Source: Rhabdophis nuchalis (Eukaryota; Chordata; Lepidosauria; Squamata; Natricidae). Taken from it: DNA of 64,000 bases. The notes beneath the pieces were generated by a model, which did not search any database, was not told the DNA's origin, and saw only the letters and a list, made by a program, of their open reading frames with translations. Both the position numbers and the translations under genes were made by a program. The first letter of the stretch is position 1; the number at the start of each line of letters is the position of its first letter. Below are positions 10,832 to 20,784 of the stretch, piece after piece. The stretch spans positions 36,682,618 to 36,746,617 of the forward strand of contig CM077652.1 of assembly GCA_039707465.1 (NCBI GenBank). Reading direction: 5' to 3'.

Positions 10832-11693
10832 GAAAGAGGGTTAGTTCCGGCTCCAGCGGCGACGAGCGAGCCTAGCGCTCGCTCGCCGTTTTGTTGCTTT
10901 TTCTGCCCCCCCACGGGGGCGAGACGCCCCTTTTTTGGGGGTCTCCCGTAGGGCCGGCTCGGCAGGGACGCCCCCCCTCACGGCGGTGGGGGAGGCGACC
11001 CTTTTGCCGCAGCCTAGGTGAAGGAGAACATGCTGCGGGGGGTTCTCCCTTCGCCTAAGGACGACGGCGCCATTCACATCTATGTAGAGGGCTGAACGTC
11101 GATGTCGGAAGGCTTCCCGAGGCTTCAGCTGCAAGGGGAGAGTGAGTGTTCAAAAACTTTTTTTTCTACTGTCAGCCGGGCTGAAAGGACTGGGAGGGGG
11201 GTGTTTGTTTTTTAAAAAAAACCCCTCGGATCTAAGCGGCACTTGGAAATGGTTCCTCGCGGCGAGGAGCGGAAATTTTCAATCCTGACTGTTTGCGTTA
11301 AGGGAAAGTGGATTGCGGCTTGCTTGCAACAATGTTTCTAGGTCTGGCTGATACAATTTCTCTCACTACTCTCTCCTGCGGGCTCTGAGCTGGGCGGTGG
11401 AAAATGGCCTCTCTTTGTTCCTGATTGACTATTTTGTTTATGGAAAATTTCCAGTGTCTCTTTGCAATTTGGACTATCTCTGGTTTTTAATGAAGAAATT
11501 TTTTCTTTTGGATTTGTGATTTCTTTTCTGGAGTACCTTCGCTATTACATCTATTGAGTTGGAAAACTGTCTCTCTCTTGGTTCCTGTATTTTACAACGT
11601 TACAACCTTGATCAGAACTTTTGGCTCCCGGTTAGTCTCACCAACCCCACCCTGAAAACGCCATTTTGGTGGCATTGATTTTAACAGTTAATC

Positions 11694-12542
11694 ATGGCTC
11701 AAGAAACAGCACTGACAAGTTTAGAACAACGGATGGCTTCTCTTGAAACTGTTATACAAACTTTGGTACAAGAGATTCAAGCCCAGAGGGCAGAAAACAT
11801 CAATTTCAAGAAGGAGCTATTGGACACACGGAAGCAAGTGCTGGAAAACACACAGAAGACTGAAGAATTGGAAGGGGGGTTGGCGGGGGTTAAGGGAGAG
11901 ATTAAAAATGTTACTAAAGAGGTTGGGGAAACAAATGGGCATGTGTCTAGGATTGATATGGAAAGAATGACATATTTTTTGAGATTTCAGAACGTTCTTG
12001 AGGAATCTGGTGAATGCCTCCCTGATCTTATGAGCACAATTTTAGCAGACTATTTACAAAAATCTAAGGATGAGATCAGGGGGGACATTGACCTAGCCTA
12101 CAGAATTAACTCAGCATATGCCAGGATAAATGAAGTGCCTAGAGAGATACATGTGAAATTTGTTAGAAGGTCAACCAGAGAGGAAATCCTGAAAGTGCAG
12201 AGAGGTAGTCCATTAATCTACCAACAAAAAGAGGTTGCTATCTTGAAGCAGATCCCTAGAAAGATTCGAGAAGCAAGGAGGAAATTTTCCTTCTTGTCTA
12301 AAATTTTATTTGATCATGGGATTTGGTTCAAGTGGGTGACACCCGAAGGGATGCTGGTGTTCTGGGAAGGAGGAAGAGTGAGGATTAAAACAGTTGCTGA
12401 GGCGGAAGCCTTTCTTAAAAAACATTCCTCTATCCTGGGGGAAGATCCAGGGGGGACGGAGGGGGCCACGGCCCCGCCTACTGGGGGCCTGGAAGGAGAA
12501 AAAGAAGATTCAATTGCCAAGAGACTTAGATCAAAAAAATAA
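11694..12542 (+). CDS. L1 ORF1 protein (RNA-binding chaperone), intact
   Basis: A 282-residue ORF with the L1 ORF1p layout. A heptad-rich coiled coil covers about residues 5-90 (starting MAQETALTSLEQRMASLE). An RRM-like domain follows at about 92-175, with YFLRFQNVLE at 94-103 resembling the first RNP strand. The C-terminal domain (about 176-245) includes KEVAILKQIPRKIREARRKF and the WVTPEGMLVFW strand, and there is a basic end KRLRSKK. In L1 this protein trimerises, coats the element's RNA and acts as a nucleic-acid chaperone in the RNP. The ATG lies in a good context (A at -3, G at +4) and near the end of the GC-rich leader. There is no internal stop. About 280 bp of non-coding DNA and an A-rich tail follow the stop codon where ORF2 would normally begin. 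It is an element gene rather than a host gene. Confidence 0.88.
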   Translation: MAQETALTSLEQRMASLETVIQTLVQEIQAQRAENINFKKELLDTRKQVLENTQKTEELEGGLAGVKGEIKNVTKEVGETNGHVSRIDMERMTYFLRFQNVLEESGECLPDLMSTILADYLQKSKDEIRGDIDLAYRINSAYARINEVPREIHVKFVRRSTREEILKVQRGSPLIYQQKEVAILKQIPRKIREARRKFSFLSKILFDHGIWFKWVTPEGMLVFWEGGRVRIKTVAEAEAFLKKHSSILGEDPGGTEGATAPPTGGLEGEKEDSIAKRLRSKK

Positions 12543-12795
12543 CTTTGCCTTGACTTTTCTTTTTGAACAATTTTGCATAATATTTGTATTTGGATTTTTT
12601 GTAAAGGACTGACAGTATTGAATTGAGAATTTAGATATATGTACACGCTTTCACTTTGTAGTTTGATGAAAAATGTTTTTCTTTTTATTGTTATTAATGT
12701 ATTTTGAGGTCCCGGAAGAGCCGACGACCTCGACGTGAATGCTTTCAAAATTTCTTTGTATCCCTTACCCTATCCTACAGAAAAAATGTAAAACC

Positions 12796-12801
12796 AATAA
12801 A
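12796..12801 (+). terminator. Polyadenylation signal of the ORF1-only L1
   Basis: AATAAA lies about 14 bases before the terminal A-rich run that abuts the 3' target-site duplication, as expected for a retrotransposed polyadenylated transcript. Confidence 0.75.
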
Positions 12802-12824
12802 ACTTTTTCAATATAAAAAAAAAA

Positions 12825-13040
12825 GGAGAGAAGCAACTTGGAATTAAGGAGAAACTTCCTAACAGTGAGGACAATTAACCAGTGGAACAGCCTGCCACCA
12901 GAAGTTGTGGGTGCTCCATCACTGAAGACTTTTAAGAAGAGTTTCTAGGTAGCCGCTTATCTGAAATGGTATAGGTTCTCCTGCTTGAGCAGGGGGGTGG
13001 ACTAGAAGACCTCCAAGGTACTTTCCAGATTCTATTCTAT
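12825..13040 (+). mobile_element. CR1 LINE fragment, right half
   Basis: It continues from the target duplication through AATTAAGGAGAAACTTCCTA to GGACTAGAAGACCTCCAAGG and the ATTCT tail. Confidence 0.85.
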
Positions 13041-13065
13041 TCTATTCTATATCCTATCCTATCCT
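13024..13065 (+). repeat. (TTCTA)n/(TCCTA)n array at a CR1 tail
   Basis: TTCTATTCTATTCTATTC followed by ATCCTATCCTATCC, seeded at the CR1 3' end. Confidence 0.9.
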
Positions 13066-13068
13066 TTC

Positions 13069-13113
13069 CTTTGAATGGTTGCTAAACAACCAGTCGTAAG
13101 TCAAGAATTACCT
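13069..13113. mobile_element. Terminal fragment of the pogo-like MITE
   Basis: GGTTGCTAAACAACCAGTCG, TAAGTCAAGAATTACCTGTA: the ACCTGTA end of the family. Confidence 0.55.
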
Positions 13114-13319
13114 GTACATCAATCTTTCACACCAAGGGTATAAAATATCTCCTTGAAGCTATTAAGATCACATCATACTTATTTTTAACTAAATTTGCTG
13201 TATACAATATTCTTCCCTTTGAGTCCACCTCTGCTGGATCAGGGTGGCAGGGAGATCTTCCTGGAGGGAGGAGCAAAGAACACAAGGAGGCGTGAAACCG
13301 TCCCTATTGGGGTCTCTTA

Positions 13320-13627
13320 AGACATGGAGCTCATCCAGGGCCCAGCTAAAGCAAGCAGCACCTCCAGGGGGCAGCAGAAATAGGGGAAGATGCTGGAGCA
13401 CAGGGTCATTTTAGCAGCAATAGCAAAGGCATCATTTCATCCTGGACAAGTGAAGTGAATAAACTACTGCTGTATTTTTTTCAACTAAGAAAGCAATGGA
13501 TAGAAGAGACAAGGGGATTGACTGGAAAGAGTGCAGAAAAGAGCAACAAAGATGATTAGGGAGCTGAAGGCTAAAACATACTCAAGATTGGGTGCAGAAT
13601 TGGGTATGTCTAGTCTCGTGAAAAGAA
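13320..13627 (+). repeat. Duplicated segment (copy B)
   Basis: Near-identical partner of 8172-8480. It runs from AGACATGGAGCTCATCC into CR1 sequence ending GGTATGTCTAGTCTCGTG. Copy B continues into a full CR1 3' end, whereas copy A does not. Confidence 0.8.
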
Positions 13628-13985
13628 GGACGAGGGGTGACATGAGAGCTGTGTTCCAATATTTGAGAGGCTGCCACAAAGAAGAGAAAGTCAAGCTATT
13701 CCCCAAAGCACCAGAAGGCAAGACAAGAAAGAAGGGATGGAAACCCATCAAGGAGAGAAGCAACCTGGAATTGAGGAGGAACTTCCTAAGTGTGAGAATG
13801 ATTAACCAGTGGAACAGCTTGCCTTCAGAACTTATGGTGCTCCATCATCACTGGAGGCTTTTAAGAAGGGCCTGGACAGCCACTTCTCTGGAATGATATA
13901 GGGTTTTCTGTTTGGGCAGGGGGCTGGATTAGAAGACTTCCAAGGTCCCTTCCAACTCTGTTTTTCTGTTCTGTTCTGTTCTGAC
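13503..13985 (+). mobile_element. CR1 LINE 3' end
   Basis: The RT end is largely open (MQKRATKMIRELKAKTYSRL..., NQWNSLPSELM). The tail is GGATTAGAAGACTTCCAAGG followed by TGTTCTGTTCTG. Confidence 0.88.
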
Positions 13986-14149
13986 CATGTAATGCTGGAG
14001 GATGGTCCCCTCAACCCAGGTGGCATTCAAAGTGCTACTGAGGAAGAGTTGGGAATCTTTTGCAGCCCTATCGGTGTTTATGGTATTTATGATGTGGCCA
14101 GATCAAAGCCTTCAGGAGCTCCAGGTGCAGAGGTTGCACGGCAGAAAAA

Positions 14150-14480
14150 GGCAGGGCTACCTGGGAGCAGAGAACAGGGCAAAGCTCAACGCCGTGAAAG
14201 AGGAAATCCAAGAGCCACACACTGACAGGCATCAGTGAAATGAAACGGAGGAGAATTCGACACCTGCAGTCAGAAGAGCCTTCTGGTTGCCACTCAGGGA
14301 AAGGAGGGATAGGGCTGCTTTCATAGGAAGGAGAGAGCAAATTGGGGGTCGAAGGACATCAGTGAGACTTCCTTGGCAACCCATCAACATGGCAATCATC
14401 CAAATATACGCTCCAACCACTGAGGCAGAAGAGGTTGATGATTTTGATGGTCAAGTTGAAGCTGAAATAAGATGCAAGTG
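14150..14480 (+). mobile_element. RTE/BovB-type LINE, endonuclease fragment
   Basis: Frameshifted traces of the endonuclease: KLNAVKEEIQ, TGISEMK and MAIIQIYAPTTEAEEVDDF. The IQIYAPTTEAEE string is characteristic of RTE-clade endonucleases. No full frame survives. Confidence 0.65.
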
Positions 14481-14484
14481 AGAT

Positions 14485-14650
14485 AACAGAATACCGGAGT
14501 TAGAAGGGACCTTGGAGGTCATGTAGTCCAACCCCCTGCTCAAGCAGGAGATCCTATACCATTGAGGACAAGTGGCCCCTCAAATATTGGAACGCTGCTA
14601 TCACGTCACCCCTGGTCCTCCTCTTCCCTGGACCAGACAAACCCAGTTGG
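14485..14650 (-). mobile_element. CR1 LINE 3' end
   Basis: GTTAGAAGGGACCTTGGAGG, AGTCCAACCCCCTGCTCAAG and CTCAAATATTGGAACGCTGC on the plus strand mark a reverse CR1 tail with an internal deletion. Confidence 0.8.
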
Positions 14651-15232
14651 CTAGACTAGATGTGCTGCTTTGGGATGCAGACCGAAATGCCAGTGGTGGA
14701 AAGAGGAGAGAACGCAGCCGGACTGTGTGGCCCAAGAAACAGGCAGGAAGCACAGAAAGGACCCAACAGTTTCTGCCAAGCCAAGTTTCTTCATTGCTAA
14801 CAACCCAAATGCTGCCTTCAGACACGGAGGTCGCCAGGCGGAGCACCCAGAAATGGTATCAAAAAGCTCAGTTGTAATGGCAAAGAGATGGGGGGGGGGG
14901 AGGTTTCACTTGGGAAGAGGTGCTCCTGTGCAGGTTCCAAATCAACCAAAGAACAAAGACCCCCCATTCCCATGAGAGGCTCTCGAACCCTCCGTTTTTA
15001 GATCCACGGGAATGGCTTTCAAGTCCTGAACCTCGTAGATACAGGCCATCCCCCGTTCCCTAACTCTGTCTTTAACCCAGATTTCAATTTAAGTCAGAAA
15101 TCATTCGTACGTAGGGACTGCCTATTACTAAAAAAAAAGTGGATGGCCTTGTCTGCAGAGGAACTACAGGAACCAAGAGCAGCACTCAGGTGACCCTGAG
15201 CACTCAGATAAACCTCCAATGACCCTCTAAAG

Positions 15233-15427
15233 CAGCGGTTCTCAACCTGTGGGTCAGGACCCCTTTGGGGGTCGAGCGGCCCTTTCACAGGGGTCGCCTA
15301 AGACCATCAGAAAACACATATTTTCGATGGTCTTAGGAACCGAGACACCAATTTTATGGTTGTGGGTCACCACAACAAGAGGAACTATTTTAAAGGGTCG
15401 TGGCATTGGGAAGGTTGAGACCCACTG
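15233..15427 (+). mobile_element. SPIN-type non-autonomous hAT transposon
   Basis: A 195-bp element with terminal CAGCGGTTCTCAACC and AGACCCACTG, flanked by the perfect 8-bp duplication CTCTAAAG (15225-15232 and 15428-15435). Internal hairpins (GACCCCTTTGGGGGTC; TAAGACCATC...GATGGTCTTA) match what I recall of the SPIN (SPACE INVADERS) hAT family, known for horizontal transfer among tetrapods and squamates. The length fits the short non-autonomous form. Confidence 0.85.
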
Positions 15428-15459
15428 CTCTAAAGGGATGCAAATGACCAGCTGTCTGC

Positions 15460-15600
15460 AAGGAATATAAATCCTTCCACTCCCTGCCATCCTGTCAGAG
15501 CTGAAGGAGCTTCTTGGATGAGAAGCAAAATGTCTTCAAAGAAAAACAAGAAAGTCCAGTTGCCTCCTGAAAAAAACACTTTTGGGATGGCCTTGGCCTT
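15460..15600 (+). mobile_element. Unclassified interspersed repeat, copy 1
   Basis: AGCTTCTTGGATGAGAAGC, TGTCTTCAAAGAAAAACAAG, AGTCCAGTTGCCTCCTG and TTTTGGGATGGCC. Three other copies occur (15903, 17692, 58728). I could not assign a class; a LINE or Penelope-like tail is possible. Confidence 0.6.
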
Positions 15601-15720
15601 CTTCAAGCTGACAAACTGTGGCAGATATGAAACAACAAATCTTCAAAAAGATCTCCAAACTCAGAAGGAGGTTCCAATCTCAAATTGGCATGGTAGACTA
15701 GAGGATGGTAATGGATAGAT

Positions 15721-15855
15721 CAGAGGTTCCCAAACTTGGCAACTTTAAGACTTGTGGACTTCAACTCTTAGAATTCTTCAGCCAGCTCTGCTGGCTGGAG
15801 AATTCTGGGAGTTGAAATCCACAAGTCTTAAAGTTGCCAAGTTTGGGAACCTCTG
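15721..15855. mobile_element. Hairpin-type hAT MITE
   Basis: Ends CAGAGGTTCCCAAACTTGGC and GCCAAGTTTGGGAACCTCTG are perfect inverted repeats. Duplication GGATAGAT is exact (15713-15720, 15856-15863). Confidence 0.92.
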
Positions 15856-15902
15856 GGATAGATCATAACTGATTCCAAAAGATCAAAAGATAGAAGCAGT
15901 AT

Positions 15903-16035
15903 CTATGGAGATTCTCAGCCATCCAGGTCAGGGTTGTCCCAAAGGTGATTTTTCAAGAGGCCACTGGACTTTCTGGTTTTTCTTTGAAGATGTTTTACTT
16001 CTCATTCAAGAAGCTTCTTCAGCTCTGAAGGAGTG
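15903..16035 (-). mobile_element. Unclassified interspersed repeat, copy 2
   Basis: The same repeat in reverse: GAGATTCTCAGCCATCCAGG, GGACTTTCTGG, TCAAGAAGCTTCTTCAGC. Confidence 0.65.
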
Positions 16036-16089
16036 CACTGAAGTTCTCTACAATCAGGTTGTCAACAACCAAGATACCTTATAAGATAT

Positions 16090-16470
16090 TCCTTATTTAG
16101 AATAGAATAGAATTCTTTATTGGCCAAGTGTGATTTGGACACATGAATTTGTCTTTGGTGCAGATGCTCTCAGTATACATAAAAAGACAAGAATCATAAG
16201 GCACAACACTTAATGATAGTCATACGGTACAAATAAACCATCAAATCTTACTAGGAAACAATCAATATAAATTGTAAGGATACAAGCAACAAAGTTACAG
16301 TCCTGCATTCATAAGTGGGAGGATATGGGTGATAGAAACGATGAGAAGACTAATAGTAATAGTAATGCAGCCTTAGTGATAGTTTGACAGTGGTGAGGGA
16401 ATTATTTGTTTAGCAGAGGGATGGCGTTCGTGGGAAAACTGTCCTTGTGTCTAGTTGTCTTGGTGTGCAG
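16090..16470 (-). mobile_element. LINE 3'UTR-like repeat with an AATAG-type tail
   Basis: It begins with AGAATAGAATAG then TTCTTTATTGGCCAAGTG and continues TGTCTTTGGTGCAGATGC, ACAACACTTAATGATAG, CTTGTGTCTAGTTGTCTTGG. I recall this as a common snake repeat whose tail is at the left. Subfamily not assigned. Confidence 0.55.
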
Positions 16471-16695
16471 TGCAATTTACAATTTATTTGCGAGACCGCC
16501 TCTTGCCCCATACATCCCTTAGACCGATACGCTCCCACAGAGAGGGCCTTCTCAGGGTGCCGTCGGCCGGGCAATGCCGACTGGCGACACCCAGGGGAAG
16601 AGCCTTCTCTGTGGCGGGGCCAGCCCTTTAGAACGACCTACCCCCCGAATTACGCACCATCACTGACCTCCGCCTCTTGGAGGTCAGTGATATAT
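16471..16695 (+). mobile_element. L2-type LINE fragment
   Basis: RT-end sequence like 7211 (CGCTCCCACAGAGAGGGCC, GCCGTCGGCCGGGCAATG, GGAAGAGCCTTCTCTGTGG), broken at GACCTCCGCCTCTTGG. Confidence 0.75.
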
Positions 16696-16811
16696 TGACC
16701 ATCAAATTGGGAAAGGTAAGGCCACCATCTAGTATCAAAGAAAGCAGGCATAATATACTTCATTTCACAAGGTAGCAAAATAATATATAATAATAATAAA
16801 TAATAATAATA

Positions 16812-16892
16812 TATCAGGGCACCGCCCTGAGTCCCTTTGGGGAGATAGGCACGGTATAAAAATCAAATCAAATCAAATAAATAAATAAATAT
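16812..16892 (+). mobile_element. L2 tail fragment with (AAAT)n
   Basis: TCAGGGCACCGCCCTGAGTC, GGCACGGTATAAAAATC, then AAATCAAATCAAATAAATAA. Confidence 0.75.
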
Positions 16893-17270
16893 ATGGGAGC
16901 CTCCAGTGAAGATTATTCAGGAAAGGAGTTGCCAGGTCTTCAGTCTGGGTTTAGAAAAGGCCAAGGAGCAAGAAATATTGCTGCTGATGCAGCCTGGATG
17001 ATTGAGAAAAGAGTGACATCCGCATGGGCTTCATCGGTTATAGAAATGCCTTGGATGCGTTGCTCACCTGTGTGATGTGGCACATGGGAATCTTTTTATC
17101 CTCTTGTGAAACTTGTAAACAGGCCGGGAAGCCCCAGTCTGGGTGGAACCTGGCAAAATAGATTTGACTCCAATTTGGCAATGGAAGAAGTCTGTGCACG
17201 TTGCTTTTATGAGCTAAATGCAGAATGTATGTGGAGGGAAGCTCAAATTATGAGCATGTTTTAAATCTCG
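16893..17270 (+). mobile_element. RTE/BovB-type LINE, reverse-transcriptase fragment
   Basis: ELPGLQSGFRKGQGARNIAA resembles the RTE motif of the form QAGFRKGRGTRD. Further traces (AWMIEKR, FYELNAECMWREA) correspond to downstream RT motifs after deletions. Heavily decayed. Confidence 0.6.
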
Positions 17271-17395
17271 AGGCAGAAATGTCAGTAACCCGGATAATGC
17301 TACACTGCTCTGATAACCAAAAATGCCAACAAACTCTAGTAATGAAAACCAAGGAGCATGTGTATTCATTTTTTTTTAAAAAGACTTGTTTTTCT

Positions 17396-17690
17396 TTGAA
17401 TTTATTTATTTATTTATTATTTAAATTTATAGACCGCCCCCTCTCCCCCATGGGGACTCGGGGCGGTGCACAGGAAATTAAAATCTAATAAATAACAGTA
17501 TACAACATACAAAATATTAAAACTGAATTAAATTATCCCTGTGCTAAAACAATATTTAAAATTCCTAAAAACCTTAACAATACCCTTAAAATTCAAATTA
17601 AAACAAATTTATTTTTTTACGGCTAGGTATAAGAGTTCAGCCAGGCCGGCCTGCTGAAATAAGTGAGTTTTTAACTTCTGGCGGAAGGAA
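17396..17690 (-). mobile_element. L2-type LINE 3' end
   Basis: It starts with TTATTTATTTATT, then AGACCGCCCC...GGGGCGGTGC, an AT-rich UTR and GCCAGGCCGGCCTG, the reverse of the L2 tail at 7500-7690. Confidence 0.8.
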
Positions 17691-17691
17691 C

Positions 17692-17825
17692 TGAAGAAGC
17701 TTCTTGGATGAGAAGTGAAACATCTTCAAAGAAAAAGCAGAAAGTCCAGTTGCTTCTTGGGGAAAAAACCCACCTTTGGGACAACCATGACCTGGATGAC
17801 TGAGAATCTCCACAGACACAAAAAC
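17692..17825 (+). mobile_element. Unclassified interspersed repeat, copy 3
   Basis: AGAAGCTTCTTGGATGAGAA, CATCTTCAAAGAAAAAGCAG, GACAACCATGACCTGGATG: the best-preserved copy. Confidence 0.65.
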
Positions 17826-17889
17826 CTCCACTTAACTAATAGGTGGTCCATGGCTCAACAGCAGTAACTGGGAGAGGGATCTAGGTGTC

Positions 17890-18275
17890 CTACTGGATGA
17901 TTGGTAATCCTCAACATACTGTATATCCACAACGGAGCTCAACATTTCTATTGCTAAGTTGTTCATTTTGCCCCATATTATGACCTTTCTTGCCTCCGTT
18001 GTTAAGTGAATCGCTGCAGTGGTTAAGTTAATAACACGGTTGTTAAGGAAATCTGGTTTCCCCATTGACTTTGTTCCTCAGTCACAAAATGGGGTCATGT
18101 GACCCGGGGACACTGTCATAAATATGAGCCAGTTGCCAAGTGACTGAATTTTGATCATGTGACCATGGGCATGCTGCAATGATTGTCAAGTGTGAAAAAT
18201 AAGTCATATTTCCCAGTGCTGTTGTAACTGTGAACAGTCACTAAGTGAAGGGTTGAAAGTTGTAGGCTACTGTAC
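17890..18275. mobile_element. Pogo/Tigger-like MITE
   Basis: Fairly complete copy: TTTCTTGCCTCCGTTGTTAAG, GACTTTGTTCCTCAGTCAC, GGGGTCATGTGACCC, TTTTGATCATGTGACCATGG, ending GGCTACTGTACCTGTA. Confidence 0.65.
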
Positions 18276-18284
18276 CTGTAGAAG

Positions 18285-18435
18285 CCAGGAGCGTGCTGCA
18301 GCTGCCCAAAACCCAAGGCAGTCCTGGGCTGCATCAACAGAAGGATGGCATCAGGATTATGGCAATGATAATATCGCTTTATACTGCCCTACTCACTGCC
18401 CTAGTGAGGCCACACTTGGGCTACTATTTGGAGGG
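18285..18435 (+). mobile_element. CR1 LINE RT fragment
   Basis: GCAGCTGCCCAAAACCCAAG, GGGCTGCATCAACAGAAGG and GTGAGGCCACACTTGGGC encode part of the conserved CR1 C-terminal region (INRG..., VRPHL...Y). Confidence 0.75.
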
Positions 18436-19405
18436 AAGTAAGCAGTGGGGTACTACAAGGTTCCGTCTTAGGCCCACTACTCTTCAATATAAATGACTTA
18501 GGTGAGGGAATAAAAGGGGAACTTACCAAATATGTGGATGATACTAAGCTGACAGGAATAGCCAACATCTTAGAAAATAGGCTGAAGATCCAGAAGGATC
18601 TTGAAAGATTTGAACACTGGACCCTATCTAACAAAATGAAATTCAATCTAGAGAAAAGTAAAGTCTTGCACTTAGGCAAGAAAATCCAAAAGTACACTTA
18701 TAGACTGGGTAAAACCAGGCTTAACAGCAGTAACTGTGAGAGGAATCTTGAAGTCTTAGTGGCGAACCAATTAAAAATGAGCTAGGAGCATGCAGCAGCA
18801 GCCCAAAAAGCCAATGGGATCCTAAATTGCATTAACAGAGGGATACAATCAAGATCAAGTGAGGTACTAATACTACTCTATAAAACCCTAGTAAGGCCAC
18901 ACCTAGAATACTGCATGCAGTTTTGCTCACCACACTATAAAAAAGATGTGGAGACTCTAGAAAGAGTGCAGACGAGAGCAACCATTAGGGGACTGGAGGC
19001 TCAAAGATACAATGAACAGTTGCAGGAACTGGGCCTGGCTAGTCTAGTGAAGAGAAGGACCTGGGGAGACATGAGAGCAGTCTTCCAATATTTGAAGGGC
19101 TCCCACAGAGAGCAGGGGGTCAAGCTATTTTCCAAAACACCCAAAGGCCAGACAAGGAATAATGGATGGAAACTGAACAAGGAGAGATTCAACCTGGAAA
19201 TACGGAGGAATTTTCTGAGAGTGAGAAGAATCAACCCATGGAACAGAAGTTGCCTTCGGAAGTTGTGGGAGCTTCATCACTGGAAAATTTCAAGAAAAGA
19301 CTGCACTGCCATCTGTTAGAAATGGTGTAGGGTGTCTGTCCTACTTGGGTGGGGGGGTAGAAGTAGATGACCTACAAGGTCCCTGCCAACTCTGTTAATC
19401 TGTTA
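18436..19405 (+). mobile_element. CR1 LINE, RT C-terminal half and 3' end
   Basis: A long stretch in near-continuous frames. It has the RT catalytic box KYVDDTKLTG, then LKIQKDLERFEHWTLSNKMK, INRGIQSRSSEVLILLYKTL, VRPHLEYCMQF and KRRTWGDMRAVFQYLKG, then the 3'UTR. In intact CR1 this enzyme copies the element RNA. Isolated stops and frameshifts break it. Confidence 0.9.
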
Positions 19406-19830
19406 CTGCATCCATTTCTGGTTGCCACAATACAACCAGAGAAAGTGTGCAGAGAAGAGCAACAAAGAAGACCAGGGGATTGGAGGCGTGATGAATGGTT
19501 GAGGGGGGCAGGCACGTTTAGCCTATCGAAGAGAAGGCTTAGGGGGGACATGATAGCTGCCTGATAGTACCTGAGGGGCTGTCACAGAGAAGAGGAGATT
19601 CGTTCATTCTCCAGAGCACCTGAGAGCAGGACTAAGAAGTAATGGGAGGAAGGTGTTAACGAGAGAGCCAACGTAGAACTAAGGAGAAATGACATTGGAG
19701 AGATGACAGTGAGGACAATTAATCACCGGAATAACTTGTCTCCCAGTTGTGAGTTGTGAGTTCTATAAGGTCTCCTGCCTTGGACACGAGGTTGGATTAC
19801 AAGACCTATCCTTTGATGTTCTAATGACAA
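19406..19830 (+). mobile_element. Diverged CR1 LINE 3' end
   Basis: CTGGTTGCCACAATACAACC, GTGCAGAGAAGAGCAAC, GGGGACATGATAGCTGCC. More diverged than its left neighbour. Confidence 0.75.
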
Positions 19831-20780
19831 CAAGAACAACATCACTTCCACTGTAACTTTGAAAGATCACTCAATGGATGTTTGTAAGACAAGGTCTATA
19901 CCGAAGAATCATGTGACAATATCAAAAATAAGCATCAAACTTTCCTTCATGGCTGCTACACCTAGGTGCGATCTTGTGAAATTAGTTAAGGAGGTCGGGC
20001 GTTCTCTTTCACCAAAAGCGCTAACTGCAGTTCTGTTTTGCGCTGTCTCTCCCCCCACCCCCTGCTCCATCTATGTTTACTAGCAGCTTATGATCACCTT
20101 CAATGCACTGGAGAATTTGCTATCAAAAGGTGGTGAAGTTTCTGGCTCTTTTGTGGGCAGAGCAGAAGAGTCCACCTGGCTCAGCTCCACAGAGGATGCA
20201 GCTACCAGCTGTTACCTTCCTCCCCCCTCCCATCCCTGCACCACCGGAGGGAGAGAGGAAATGCTCCCAGCGAAAGTATCACAAGGCAGAGGCTGCTTCC
20301 AGGGGAAAAGGGAAGGCGGGCCCTCAAGTAAAATGGGAGGAGGAGGTTTTGAGGGACGCAGAAGAACCTTTGTTGAGCCTTTCTGGAGGCTCGCCCGAAT
20401 CCGCAGGGACCAAGAAGCCTCCACGACAAAAACTATGCGGCCCAGATCCCTTGTTCTCGTCCCCATCCCCACAAGGGACTCCCAGGGAAGATCTGAACAT
20501 CAAAAATTGAAGAGCCTGGTCTACTTCCCCCAGTAGCATGGAGGCTCCCTCAGCTTTTATAAGGGGGCAGAGTTTGCCTGGGAAGAGAAACTCTTCATCC
20601 AGATTGGGAGGGCCTCAGTGGAAAGCAAGGCAGAGCTGCCCCGGGATGGAGGGTCTCTGAGAGAGAAGAGCAAGTGGGCCCCACGACCTGCGCTGGGGGA
20701 GGGGGGTGCCTCTGGTTGCTCTTCAAAGCCTCTGCCCAAGGAAGGAAGGAAGGAATCAGGCCTGCTGTCCCTTGCAAGCA
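19830..20780. other. Unrecognised region with two overlapping open frames
   Basis: Frames at 20090-20536 (148 codons) and 20103-20510 (135 codons) overlap. The second is Pro/Lys-rich (QLPAVTFLPPPIPAPPEGER). No family was recognised and neither shows a convincing start context. They may be chance or the relic of an element ORF. Confidence 0.3.
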
Positions 20781-20784
20781 AATC

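Larger units (their letters stand above)
10832..12824 (+). mobile_element. L1-type retrotransposon with ORF1 only (half-L1-like)
   Basis: About 1.99 kb inserted into a CR1 copy. The 17-bp target-site duplication GGAGAGAAGCAACTTGG occurs at 10815-10831 and 12825-12841. The order is a GC-rich 5' leader (10832-11693), an intact L1 ORF1 (11694-12542), about 280 bp of 3'UTR with AATAAA at 12796-12801, and a short A-rich tail. No ORF2 endonuclease or reverse transcriptase is present. The exact duplication and open ORF1 point to recent L1-type target-primed insertion. Mobilisation must have used another element's ORF2 protein, as inferred for mammalian HAL1. An internally deleted L1 is the alternative. 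Confidence 0.88.
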
